NCBI GenBank assembly: GCA_948473085.1
Contig: CAOKWH010000018.1
Coordinates: 1-34,950 of the forward strand
DNA: 34,950 bases
DNA from: an uncultured Clostridia bacterium
GTDB lineage: Bacteria > Bacillota > Clostridia > Oscillospirales > Ruminococcaceae
Direction: 5' to 3'
Part shown: piece after piece, positions 17,361 to 26,170 of the stretch
How the letters are laid out: the number at the start of each line of letters is the position of its first letter
How positions within the stretch are numbered: the stretch's first letter is position 1
Position numbers and translations under genes: made by a program
The notes under the pieces: generated by a model
Databases searched by the model: none
What the model saw: only the letters and a program-made list of their open reading frames with translations
What the model was told of the DNA's origin: nothing

Positions 17361-17395
17361 AAAAGGGAGCCGGACTGTTGTCCGGCTCCCTTTCT
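17361..17395 (+). terminator. Intrinsic terminator of the C69 dipeptidase
   Basis: A 14-bp stem AAAGGGAGCCGGAC / GTCCGGCTCCCTTT with a 4-nt loop is followed by a short T-rich tract. Confidence 0.88.
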
Positions 17396-17562
17396 TACTG
17401 CAGCTTTTTCTCTTACTATTATTTTAAATATCCCGCTAAATTCTTAGTTTTAAAGCACATTCACGCCTCTATGTTAAAATTTGCATGGTATCCTATCCCA
17501 ATTTCTGGTGCAAACTCTTTAGGTCCATCATTACTGAAAGTTCTGTTTTGCAGTTCCTGCCC

Positions 17563-18105
17563 TTATTTAATATAGGCACTGCCGTCCAGCGGTTCCTGGC
17601 AGCTTTTCAGCTCTCTTTCTGCACAACTTTTCAGCATATCCAAATACATCTTCAGGCCCTGCTGCTCCTTCTGGGTAATCACCCCATCACAGGACAGAAA
17701 ATTTTCTCCCAACACCGTATATAAACGGAGGAAAAGCCTGCTAATTTGCACCTCGCTATCTTCGGAGTTTTCATAGATTGCATTATCAGCTTCTATAAAC
17801 GCCCTCATGCTTGGAGGTACTGTGTTTTTAAAATAGGTGCTGTAGATGTCATATTCCACGGTCATCCGGCGCAGCGCCTCAGTATCCACATCCCATTGCA
17901 GGTATTCTTTTACAAATTTGGCTTGTGGCTCGGTAATTGGGCCACCTAAGGCAGACAGATATAACAGAAACTTCAACAGCTCAAACCTCAAAACTTCCCT
18001 GAGCGAAGTGTTCGAGTAAAATCGAGCTAAATCCAACGAACTATTATCCAATGCATCGCATGCAAGATATAGCTTATCAATCAAATTTTTCAGTTCATCA
18101 TTCAT
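17563..18105 (-). CDS. Hypothetical helical protein with two TerB-like acidic loops
   Basis: This 180-residue predicted all-helical soluble protein is not confidently recognised. Two segments, LSALGGPITEPQ (50-61) and LSCDGVITQKEQ (137-148), resemble the metal-site loop DGxIxxxE of TerB-like proteins, repeated about 87 residues apart. This suggests a TerB-like duplicated fold, but it is a weak inference. The ribosome site before the ATG is poor (GGGATAGG). A good promoter lies about 190 nt upstream, leaving a long untranslated leader. The gene is more AT-rich than the surrounding housekeeping genes, as is the divergent regulator gene next to it. Confidence 0.65.
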   Translation of the reverse strand: MNDELKNLIDKLYLACDALDNSSLDLARFYSNTSLREVLRFELLKFLLYLSALGGPITEPQAKFVKEYLQWDVDTEALRRMTVEYDIYSTYFKNTVPPSMRAFIEADNAIYENSEDSEVQISRLFLRLYTVLGENFLSCDGVITQKEQQGLKMYLDMLKSCAERELKSCQEPLDGSAYIK

Positions 18106-18294
18106 CCTATCCCAACCCCCATACGAAATATAGCCCCACCATTCGGTAGCTGCCGAAGGTTCAAGTTTCTTTTATTTTCATCCTGAAATGCCCCTTAAAC
18201 TTCAGTCAAACATCTATTTTTCCAGGTTTTTTCTGAATAGTTTCCCCTATCGCCCTACCACCCCGCTTTTACCCTATTTTTAAAATCTAATAGT

Positions 18295-18323
18295 ATTATA
18301 AATCAAATAAATTCTATGTTCAA
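18295..18323 (-). promoter_or_regulatory. Sigma-A promoter for the TerB-like hypothetical gene
   Basis: On the minus strand TTGAAC (18318-18323) and a consensus TATAAT (18295-18300) have a 17-bp spacer. The start codon is about 190 nt downstream. Confidence 0.65.
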
Positions 18324-18391
18324 GTACCATAGTATTTATATTTTGTTTATCTGCTCTGTTAAGTCCACTGTGCTAATAAGGGGTGAACACT

Positions 18392-18718
18392 ATGGATATC
18401 GATTACGAACAAATAGGAAAACGAATAGCGGTTTTGAGGAGAACAAAGGGGTCGACCCAGGCTCAGCCGGCGGAAAAAGCAGATATCACCAACAATTTTC
18501 TATCCCGCATTGGAAGAAGCTATTCCACCCCGAGTTTAGAAACATTTCTAAAAATTTGTGATGCCTTGGACCGCTCGCCCGATGCCATACTGGTAAGCGT
18601 AAAACGGGATTCAATCGAGTACCTCAATGATGATATTTCCAAAAAACTGCTTGCCTGTTCCCCAAAACAAAAACGCTTTATATTGACGATGATAGACTAT
18701 CTGCAAAAAGAGGATTAA
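18392..18718 (+). CDS. Small XRE-type helix-turn-helix protein with atypical substitutions
   Basis: This 108-residue protein is largely one HTH_3 domain. The scaffold is clear: IGKRIAVLRRTKGSTQ, a NNFLSRI recognition helix, and SLETFLKICDAL. Two usually conserved spots are changed: Pro26 in the first HTH helix (AQPAEKA where family members usually have Leu) and GRS at 41-43 where ERG or ENG is usual. DNA binding may therefore be weakened. ATG 18392 is chosen over GTG 18383 because AAGGGGTG lies six bases upstream. It is divergent from the TerB-like gene and ends at a bidirectional terminator shared with GAPDH. Confidence 0.8.
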   Translation: MDIDYEQIGKRIAVLRRTKGSTQAQPAEKADITNNFLSRIGRSYSTPSLETFLKICDALDRSPDAILVSVKRDSIEYLNDDISKKLLACSPKQKRFILTMIDYLQKED

Positions 18719-18741
18719 ACTGAACCTTTGGGTATCACCCC

Positions 18742-18795
18742 ACACAAAAATTGCTCCCTTCCGCCTATAAAGGCGGAAGGGAGCAGCTTTTTATT
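18742..18795. terminator. Bidirectional terminator between the XRE gene and GAPDH
   Basis: A perfect 13-bp stem GCTCCCTTCCGCC / GGCGGAAGGGAGC (18753-18784) has a T-rich tract on each side in the appropriate strand. Confidence 0.9.
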
Positions 18796-18825
18796 CCCCT
18801 TATCTAATGCAGAGCAAAGCCGAAA

Positions 18826-19955
<1,130 letters not shown>

Positions 19956-20246
19956 TACAGCCAACCGGAAACCAGACAGTTTTTTGCTTTAGAAGCCAGG
20001 CAAAGCGGGGGGATATTGGCTATTTCGACCCAGCCGCCAGCAGGTTTGGGTCCAGGTTGAAGGGGTTCCCCTTTTTCTCTGCGGGCTGTTATTTGTCACT
20101 CTGTAAAGCGATTAGAGGCAGTTTTTTCGCCCCTATTCAGGCTGGTGCAGCCCCATGCCATTTAACAAAGCGGCCAACCACCAATGAGTAAAAACAAGTA
20201 TCTTCATTTTAGAGGCTTGCGTGGCATTCGGGCTTCCCCCAGCCCA
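19956..20246. other. Non-coding stretch, nothing recognised
   Basis: About 290 bases lie between gap and the next membrane protein gene, with no credible ribosome site, tRNA or convincing terminator. Only a short GGGGTTCCCC inverted repeat and a weak GGGCT/AGCCC hairpin after the membrane gene are visible. Confidence 0.5.
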
Positions 20247-20681
20247 CTATAACAGGTTTATTATTCCATAGGCTATAAATGGGCTTGCGTAGATTGTGAT
20301 ATAAATTAGTGTAATCCAAGGCTGGTAATCAATATAAAACTCCTTAAATGTTAAAGACCAAGGATGCTTAATTAAAACCCACCCAACTAAATCAAATACA
20401 ACTGTTATCGTCCCCCAAATCAGGGATGTGGCAATCACATTTGAAAACTTGATTGCTTCCAATCCGTGAAAATACAGGTACGCAAATATAGGAAAAATAA
20501 TGATATTATACAAAGGATGCCAGGGCTTTGTTTTTTCATACCCTTCCCCCATACCGGGGCTATCTTTCATCGACTTCATGTGCAATACTACAATATTAAA
20601 AATAGTATGCAGTACACCTATGGTTGTAACAATAAAATATGCCGCCCAAAACCATACCATCGAAAGCCCAAAATTCTCCAT
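20247..20681 (-). CDS. Small polytopic membrane protein of unknown function
   Basis: This 144-residue membrane protein has about four hydrophobic helices (roughly 5-28, 55-75, 82-102 and 120-142). A conserved-looking HPWSLTFKEFYIDYQPW segment sits between the last two. No function is recognised. ATG 20681 is preferred because GGGGAGA lies six bases upstream; an ATG at 20696 would add five residues with a weak site. The gene is clearly more AT-rich than its neighbours, consistent with separate acquisition. It is divergent from the kinase-like gene. Confidence 0.72.
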   Translation of the reverse strand: MENFGLSMVWFWAAYFIVTTIGVLHTIFNIVVLHMKSMKDSPGMGEGYEKTKPWHPLYNIIIFPIFAYLYFHGLEAIKFSNVIATSLIWGTITVVFDLVGWVLIKHPWSLTFKEFYIDYQPWITLIYITIYASPFIAYGIINLL

Positions 20682-20726
20682 TTGATTTCTCCCCATTTTT
20701 CTTCATAAACTCAGTTTGCCAGACCA

Positions 20727-20755
20727 ATTATACTATACGATAAGCACCATATCAA
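20727..20755 (-). promoter_or_regulatory. Sigma-A promoter for the small membrane protein
   Basis: On the minus strand TTGATA (20750-20755) and a consensus TATAAT (20727-20732) have a 17-bp spacer, 45 nt before the start codon. Confidence 0.78.
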
Positions 20756-20791
20756 TCATCCTTCGCAGAAACTGCCGACGCTCTTTTGCGG

Positions 20792-20820
20792 CAACACTTC
20801 CCTTAAAGGGGATGTTTTTT
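20792..20820 (+). terminator. Terminator-like hairpin upstream of the kinase-like gene
   Basis: AACACTTCCC and GGGGATGTT pair imperfectly around TTAA and are followed by TTTTTT. No plus-strand gene ends here, so it would insulate the next promoter or end an unseen transcript. Confidence 0.5.
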
Positions 20821-20828
20821 GTCAAATG

Positions 20829-20857
20829 TTGAAAACAGTCTTATTTTTTTGTATAAT
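20829..20857 (+). promoter_or_regulatory. Sigma-A promoter for the kinase-like gene
   Basis: TTGAAA (20829-20834) and a consensus TATAAT (20852-20857) have a 17-bp spacer. The start codon at 20970 leaves a leader of about 105 nt. Confidence 0.78.
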
Positions 20858-20969
20858 AAACTTGATACGACATTTTTCGACAAATCCTGCATTTTTGCCT
20901 GAAAATATACAGCGGACATCTGGACAAACTATACCGAAAACCATTCGTCCACCGAACAGGGGTATTTTT

Positions 20970-22061
20970 ATGTCAAATAAAATTGAAACAATTGAACAGG
21001 TCCAGGCCCTATTTTCCGCCTCTCTCCTCCCCGCCGCTATTTTAGATGCCAACAAAGCGGCGTGGTGTAATCCGGCTGCCCGCATCCTGCTGGACAACAG
21101 CCAGGTGCTCACCCAGCTGCTGGGATACATCTCCCGGCTAACCAAAAAAAATGGGGATCGCCAGGCCGCACGAACCCTGCACCTGGCCGGCGCCCCGGAG
21201 TATCTGTTTACCATAACGCCGCTGGCCGAAAGCGGGTTGTTTTTGGCCCTTGCCTCCCTGGACACCAGCAGCAGCCAGCTAACATTGGCTGCACAAAAAA
21301 GCAACGAACAGCTGGACCAGCTGGTGCGGGAACTGTTTGCCACTGTGATGAACCTGAAAAACCTGAGCCTGCTGTATGAGGATGATACCGGCTATGCCGC
21401 CATAAAAAAGCTGAACCGGGACTGCTATCAGCTGATGAAGCTGGGGCAAAACACCCGATGGTATACCAAGCTGCTCACCCAAAAAGCACCAGCCCTGCAA
21501 TCCCTGGACTTGGCCTACCATCTGCGGGTACTCACCTCGGCGCTGGCAACCAAGATGCTGCTGCTCCCCCAGGTAAAATTGGCCACCGAAATAGAGGATG
21601 CACCAACCGAAATTTTGGGCAGTACCGAACTGGTGGATGCCATTGTTACCAACCTGATAGACAACAGTATCAAATCCGGCTTTTTGGAGCAGCTGCTGGA
21701 AATCCGCCTGACGCTGCGCACCTATGGGAAAAATGCCGTGATTACCATCATCGACAATGGCAGCGGGCTTCCGGCAGAATTTTCGGAAAAAGTGTTTGAA
21801 CCCTTTTTCACCCTGGATGAAAGCCACCGTTCCACCGGCCTTGGCCTCACAGTGGTAAAGCTGGCTGCCGAACAGATGGGCGGCTCGGTGCTGGCCTCCT
21901 TTAAAGATGGGGAAGGCAGCACCATTTCGGTCACCCTTCCGCTGGACCAGCGCACCATTTTAAGCACTTCCTCCCCCTCCAGTGCCATCCCGGACTACTT
22001 TGACCGCTATTCGCTCATTCACATCATGCTATCGGATGTTGTGGATCCTCCCATGCCATAA
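20970..22061 (+). CDS. Soluble histidine-kinase-like protein lacking the H-box histidine
   Basis: This 363-residue protein has no membrane segment. An N-terminal PAS-like region (about 10-95, with LPAAILDANKAAWCNPAA) is followed by a helical segment at about 105-200. A well-kept HATPase domain follows: N box TNLIDNSIKSG, G1 DNGSGLP, and FEPFFTLDESHRSTGLGL. At the place of the HisKA motif SHELRTPL the sequence reads VRELFATVMNL, with Arg120 where the phospho-acceptor His should be. Autophosphorylation at that site is therefore not expected. AGGGG (20958-20962) precedes the chosen ATG. No response regulator gene is adjacent. Confidence 0.82.
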   Translation: MSNKIETIEQVQALFSASLLPAAILDANKAAWCNPAARILLDNSQVLTQLLGYISRLTKKNGDRQAARTLHLAGAPEYLFTITPLAESGLFLALASLDTSSSQLTLAAQKSNEQLDQLVRELFATVMNLKNLSLLYEDDTGYAAIKKLNRDCYQLMKLGQNTRWYTKLLTQKAPALQSLDLAYHLRVLTSALATKMLLLPQVKLATEIEDAPTEILGSTELVDAIVTNLIDNSIKSGFLEQLLEIRLTLRTYGKNAVITIIDNGSGLPAEFSEKVFEPFFTLDESHRSTGLGLTVVKLAAEQMGGSVLASFKDGEGSTISVTLPLDQRTILSTSSPSSAIPDYFDRYSLIHIMLSDVVDPPMP

Positions 22062-22095
22062 GGGCAAGGATCCCTTTCCCCAAAACAAGCCTTAT

Positions 22096-22126
22096 CAGGC
22101 CTTCCAACCCGGAGGCCTGTTTTTTT
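22096..22126 (+). terminator. Intrinsic terminator of the kinase-like gene
   Basis: CAGGCCT and AGGCCTG pair around a 10-nt loop, followed by seven T. Confidence 0.9.
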
Positions 22127-22531
22127 ACCGCCAAAAAGGCCGGATTGGCTACTATACGCTCTTACCGGTGCTGACTATAGCTGCTTTCACATATCGGCCC
22201 TATAACCTGCCATTAAATCGCGCTCCTTGTTCTAAACAAAACAAAGAGCAGCTTTTTCTCTCCAAAAAACGCCACTCTTTGTATAATCTTTTCATTTTTC
22301 TACATAATGTTATAATAAAATGGAACTCCCGGCTTTTCCTTTGCAAGGCTATCTATAATATTCAAATTGAATGCGACGCTATATTCCAATAAGAAATCTG
22401 ACACTTTGGGATGATAATAGCTTTATTCTATCAATAGGCCATCGGGAAGGGAGAAGGGCCTGATGATGTGCAAAAACAATTCGTTATGCCTTTGGATGAG
22501 AATAAGAAAAGGCTTGTTTAAATCGCATACA
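22127..22531. other. Non-coding stretch with one terminator-like hairpin
   Basis: About 400 bases separate two convergent units. GCTCCTTGTT/AACAAAGAGC (22222-22249, one mismatch) followed by TTTTT looks like a second plus-strand terminator. A TATAAT at about 22309 lacks a good -35. No credible gene is seen. Confidence 0.5.
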
Positions 22532-23818
22532 CTAATTTCGGTCAAACAGTTGGTTCATCCGGGCAATGCGCTGCGCAAGCCGGTTGGTTAAACTGCCTCG
22601 GCGCAGCCGCCAGGACCAGTTGTCCGCCGGATTTTCAAAGCCGAAGAACCGGGAACTGCTGCCCAGCTCCAAAAAGTCCTGAACCGGGGCGATAACTGTC
22701 CCCGCCGGGCTGGCCCACAGTGCCCGCAGCATCGACCAAGCCTGGTCCCGGGATAGGGTGCTTCCAATATAGTCGTTTAAATCCTGGGCCGGCTGTTTTT
22801 CCAGCGCCTTAATCCAGCCCCGGACCGTATCATCCGTGGCTGTGCCCAAATAGGCCACTGTATCCCGGCTGTACCAGTGGGGTTTGTGGAAAGGGGCGGC
22901 AGCGGCTCCAAACGCCCGTTGGAACACCTGGGCCCGGCTGCACTCCTCCCCCTGCTGCATTCGTTCCAGCGCCTGGATAAACTCCTCCGGCGCTTGGCTA
23001 TCCGGATAATGATAAGTATAAGCCGCGCCGGCTTCGGTGCAGTGGTACACTTTGATAATATCATACAGCTGGCCGCCCCACTCCAGCCAGGGCAACCAGT
23101 AATCCCCAGGCTGCTCCTGCCTCTGCCGCTCGGTTTGAGGGGAAACCCAGCAGTCGGCGCTGTTTTCTGGAACCTTCCAGGGGCACTCTCCCAACAGCTT
23201 AATGCCCCGGCTGCTGGCATAGCGCCGCAGCTGCTGCCACTGGATGAAAAAGAGGTATTGCAGATATTTATAAAACTGAATGCGTACCTCCAACAGCTGG
23301 CACAGCTGCGCCATATCCGTTTTGGCACGGCCAACTATGGCTGCCGGCCAGAGCGGCAATGGCAAAAAGCGAAAATACTCCCGGATGGCAGCAAAGCGGC
23401 AATAATCCTCCAGCCAATAGTCATTCTGCCGGCAAAACTGGATAAAGTCGGTATCCTCGGCATTATACAGCGCTTCAAATACGCGCTCCAGCACCCGTAC
23501 CTTGCCTTCGGCCACCTTTTGCCAAGATACCTTCGCCCGGTCCCTGCCCCAATCCATCCGGGCAATTTCCTTGTTGGTAAATACCCCCTGTTCAATAAAG
23601 GGCTGCAGGTCAATCAGCAGCGGGTTGCCGGCATAGAGGGAAACCGGACTGTATGGGGAAAAGCTGTTGTCCACCGGATGGATGGGGGGCATCTCCCAAA
23701 TGCGCACCTGGGCAGCCTGCAAAAAGTCGATAAATTCGCAGGCGTCCTTTCCCAGCGTGCCAATGCCAAAATCGGACGGCAGCGAAAATACTGGCATTAC
23801 CACACCGCTTACCCGCAT
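22532..23818 (-). CDS. MalQ-like (GH77 amylomaltase-type) protein lacking the catalytic core
   Basis: This 428-residue protein resembles 4-alpha-glucanotransferase at both ends. The N-terminus has GVVMPVFSLPSDFGIGTLG (about 5-23), SPYSPVSLYAGNPLLIDL (54-71) and ECPWKVPENSADCW (211-224). The C-terminus has PVQDFLELGSSSRFFGFENP (378-397) and NWSWRL (400-405). Active members are about 500 residues. Here the segment with the nucleophile motif (VRIDHFRG) and the acid/base motif (AEDLG) is absent between about 255 and 315. The third-acid motif YTGTHDNDT reads YLGTATDDT (323-331). It should not be a normal glucanotransferase. It is third in a unit after DUF896 and the MGMT-like gene, 19 nt downstream of the latter. 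GGGGGAA precedes the ATG. Confidence 0.82.
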   Translation of the reverse strand: MRVSGVVMPVFSLPSDFGIGTLGKDACEFIDFLQAAQVRIWEMPPIHPVDNSFSPYSPVSLYAGNPLLIDLQPFIEQGVFTNKEIARMDWGRDRAKVSWQKVAEGKVRVLERVFEALYNAEDTDFIQFCRQNDYWLEDYCRFAAIREYFRFLPLPLWPAAIVGRAKTDMAQLCQLLEVRIQFYKYLQYLFFIQWQQLRRYASSRGIKLLGECPWKVPENSADCWVSPQTERQRQEQPGDYWLPWLEWGGQLYDIIKVYHCTEAGAAYTYHYPDSQAPEEFIQALERMQQGEECSRAQVFQRAFGAAAAPFHKPHWYSRDTVAYLGTATDDTVRGWIKALEKQPAQDLNDYIGSTLSRDQAWSMLRALWASPAGTVIAPVQDFLELGSSSRFFGFENPADNWSWRLRRGSLTNRLAQRIARMNQLFDRN

Positions 23819-23837
23819 TGTTTTCCCCCTTTTTCTG

Positions 23838-24173
23838 TCATTCCCGGCCGTTCCAGCCGTATTGTTTCAGGTCTACTGTAAAGTCGTGCACCTCTATCCC
23901 CTCAGCTTTTAGACGCCGTGCCTGCTCCTGCCGGAAATCCCGGGAGGAAAGTTTCCCGGTGGAGGACACCACCCGGTGACAGGGTAGCAGGCCGCCATAG
24001 GGGGTTTGGGCCATCAGGGTGCCCACCGCCCGGGCCGCCTTGGGACGGCCGGCCAACAACGCCAACCCCCCATAGGTTATAACCTTGCCCGCCGGCACCT
24101 GCAGCAATGCCTGGTACACCTTATCTGAGAATTTTGGCTCATTCTTTTCCGGATTTTTCTTCCCCACTGCCAT
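23838..24173 (-). CDS. MGMT/alkyltransferase-like DNA repair protein
   Basis: This 111-residue protein is the DNA-binding/active-site domain of the O6-methylguanine-DNA methyltransferase family. VPAGKVITYGGLA (26-38), the recognition-helix Arg in ARAVG, and the PCHRV active site with Cys65 are present, so the alkyl acceptor is kept. There is no N-terminal MGMT domain, and the usual GGYxxG tail is replaced by KLSSRDF. This resembles short alkyltransferase-like proteins, but those usually have Trp at the Cys position. AAGGAG lies four bases before ATG. The start overlaps the 3' end of the DUF896 gene by 35 nt. Confidence 0.87.
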   Translation of the reverse strand: MAVGKKNPEKNEPKFSDKVYQALLQVPAGKVITYGGLALLAGRPKAARAVGTLMAQTPYGGLLPCHRVVSSTGKLSSRDFRQEQARRLKAEGIEVHDFTVDLKQYGWNGRE

Positions 24174-24384
24174 ATTTCTCCTTCATATACTTCTTGATGG
24201 GAACAGCCTGGCCGTCCTGCTCCTCCACATACACACTGTCCAGCGTGCTATCCAGGCTGGCCCGGAACGCCTTGATATATTCCTGCCGCAGCCGCTGCTG
24301 TTCCTCCCGCTCGGCGTCATTCAGGCCGGTTTCCCGGGATTTTTTGGCCAGTTCGTTGATGCGTTTTATCCTTGCGTCTATCAT
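24139..24384 (-). CDS. DUF896 family protein
   Basis: This 81-residue charged helical protein is of the DUF896 (YnzC-like) family. It is recognised by the start IDARIKRINELAKKSRETGL, the EREEQQRLRQEYI segment and the end VPIKKYMKEKYG. The cellular role of the family is not established; Bacillus members are linked to SOS-regulated loci. The ribosome site is weak. It is the first gene of the unit with the MGMT-like and MalQ-like genes, and overlaps the MGMT-like start, implying translational coupling. No confident promoter was identified; a TATACT lies upstream without a -35. Confidence 0.87.
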   Translation of the reverse strand: MIDARIKRINELAKKSRETGLNDAEREEQQRLRQEYIKAFRASLDSTLDSVYVEEQDGQAVPIKKYMKEKYGSGEEKSGKE

Positions 24385-24608
24385 AAGCTGTCTTTAAACC
24401 TTTCCACTTTTTGAGTATAGTTTATTTTAACACAAGCCGGCCGCCAGGGCAACCGCCTGGCAGCTCTGCCCCGATGCCTTTTTGCCCATATCAGCAGTTT
24501 TACAGGGCTTTTTCTGCCTATAACCGGCGGCCGCCCCCCTATCCCAAATGAGAATAAAATTTTCTCCAGGCAGTTTATGGGATTTGCCTCTTTCGCATTT
24601 ACCCACGC

Positions 24609-24655
24609 AAAAGGAGCGCCAGACCCGCTATGCGGGAACCCAGTGCTCCTTTTTC
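24609..24655 (-). terminator. Intrinsic terminator of the symporter/M20 operon
   Basis: Outer arms AAAAGGAGC and GCTCCTTTTT enclose an inner hairpin CCCGC-TAT-GCGGG. It abuts the stop codon at 24657. Confidence 0.85.
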
Positions 24656-24656
24656 T

Positions 24657-26096
24657 TTACTTCTTACCCATTGCCCGGGGTGCTACCCCCTTGGGGATGG
24701 GGCAAACATAGCCTGCGCCCACACGGTCCCGGTGCTCGGCCTTGGCCTTTTCCAGCAGGTCGGGATGCTCCAGCAGGTCGATGGCGGTGGCGGCAATCAC
24801 CTTGCCGGCGTGGAGCATGGCAGTGTGGGCCACATTCTCCTTGCCCTGGGCCACCAGCTGCCAGGAGTGCCCCGGTGTACCGGAGGCATAGCAGGCGGTG
24901 TTCACCTGGGCGGTGGGGCATACCCAGCTGACATCCCCCACATCGGTGGAACCGGCCATTGCCGCCTCATTGGGGGTATAGGGCAGGACAAAGTTGTTTA
25001 TTGCCTCCCCCAGGTGCTCCCGCAGCAAAACCTTGGTGTCATAGTCAGCCGCCTTCTCCAACAGGGCGGCTACCGTATCGCTCTTATTCTCCACACTGTC
25101 CTGAATCTTCCGGGCAAAATCCAGCTCCTCCGGGGTGTATTGGGGCAGATCCAGGCCGGAGAGGTTGTTATAAATCAGCCGTTCCAGCGTGGTGTTGGGC
25201 ACCAGGTTGGAACAGGCCTTGTAAAAGTCGATTTCCAGCTCGGTTTCGGTCATCATGGCGGCGCCATTTGCAATCTTGTTCACCCGGGCGTAAATCTCCT
25301 GTACCTGAGCGTTCTTGGGTGCCCGGATCAGGTAGAGCACCTCCGCCTCGGGCTGCACCACATTGGGGGAATAGCCGCCGGTGTTGGTGATGGCATAGTG
25401 GATGCGGGCCTCGGGGATGACATGCTCCCGCAAAAACTGCACCCCCACATTCATCAGTTCCACCGCATCCAGGGCACTGCGGCCCAGATGGGGCGCACCG
25501 GCCGCATGGGCCGCCACCCCCTTGAACTTATAGGCCACCTGTACATTGGCCAGGCTGCTGCCCGCCATAACGGCGTTCAGGTCGGAAGGGTGCCAGGTCA
25601 GCGCCGCATCCAGGCAGTCAAACACGCCTTCCCGGGCCATAAAGGCCTTGCCGGAACCGCCCTCCTCCCCAGGGGTGCCGTAGTAGATAACCGTGCCGGG
25701 CTTGCCGGTGGCAGCCAGATACTCCTTGACGCCCACAGCGGCGGCAATGGAGCCCACCCCCAGCATATTGTGGCCGCAGCCATGGCCGGCGCCTCCCGGC
25801 TGGATGGGGGTACGCACGGCGCAGCCCGCCTGCTGGCTCAGGCCGGACAGGGCATCAAACTCCCCCAAGATGCCAATAACCGGGCTGCCGCTGCCATAGC
25901 TGGCGGAAAAGGCGGTGGAAATACCGGCTACATTCCGGCTGACGGCAAAGCCTTCCTTTTCCAACGCCCGACAGAGCGCATCTGCCGACTGGTGTTCGCC
26001 AAAGGCCAGCTCAGCATAGCCCCAGATTTCATCACTCAGGGCGGAAAGCTCGCCCTTTCTCTCATCGATTCGTTCATTTACGGTATGCTTGTTCAT
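24657..26096 (-). CDS. M20 family amidohydrolase (AbgB-like), paralogue 2
   Basis: This 479-residue AbgB-like M20 amidohydrolase has the GILGEFDALSGLSQ segment (about 75-88), the GHGCGHN metal-site motif (104-110), PGEEG, HAAGAPHLGRSALDA, and C-terminal TPGHSWQL. All metal and catalytic positions look intact. The start is set at ATG 26096, with AGGAC in the ribosome site; a longer frame to 26171 has no site and overlaps the stop of the symporter gene. It lies 74 nt downstream of the GltS-type symporter in the same transcript. This suggests that the symporter brings in a glutamate-like product or substrate. The exact amide substrate is unknown. Confidence 0.9.
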   Translation of the reverse strand: MNKHTVNERIDERKGELSALSDEIWGYAELAFGEHQSADALCRALEKEGFAVSRNVAGISTAFSASYGSGSPVIGILGEFDALSGLSQQAGCAVRTPIQPGGAGHGCGHNMLGVGSIAAAVGVKEYLAATGKPGTVIYYGTPGEEGGSGKAFMAREGVFDCLDAALTWHPSDLNAVMAGSSLANVQVAYKFKGVAAHAAGAPHLGRSALDAVELMNVGVQFLREHVIPEARIHYAITNTGGYSPNVVQPEAEVLYLIRAPKNAQVQEIYARVNKIANGAAMMTETELEIDFYKACSNLVPNTTLERLIYNNLSGLDLPQYTPEELDFARKIQDSVENKSDTVAALLEKAADYDTKVLLREHLGEAINNFVLPYTPNEAAMAGSTDVGDVSWVCPTAQVNTACYASGTPGHSWQLVAQGKENVAHTAMLHAGKVIAATAIDLLEHPDLLEKAKAEHRDRVGAGYVCPIPKGVAPRAMGKK

Positions 26097-26170
26097 ATAT
26101 AAAGTCCTCCATTTCACACGGCGCTTTGCCTCTATTGTATCACAGGGCAGGCGGCTTGCCCAGGCCCTCA

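Noticed and set aside
22462-22590. 42-codon frame after AAGGGAG, running antisense into the MalQ-like gene
   Set aside because: No promoter, no recognisable product, and the end overlaps the coding strand of the neighbouring gene.
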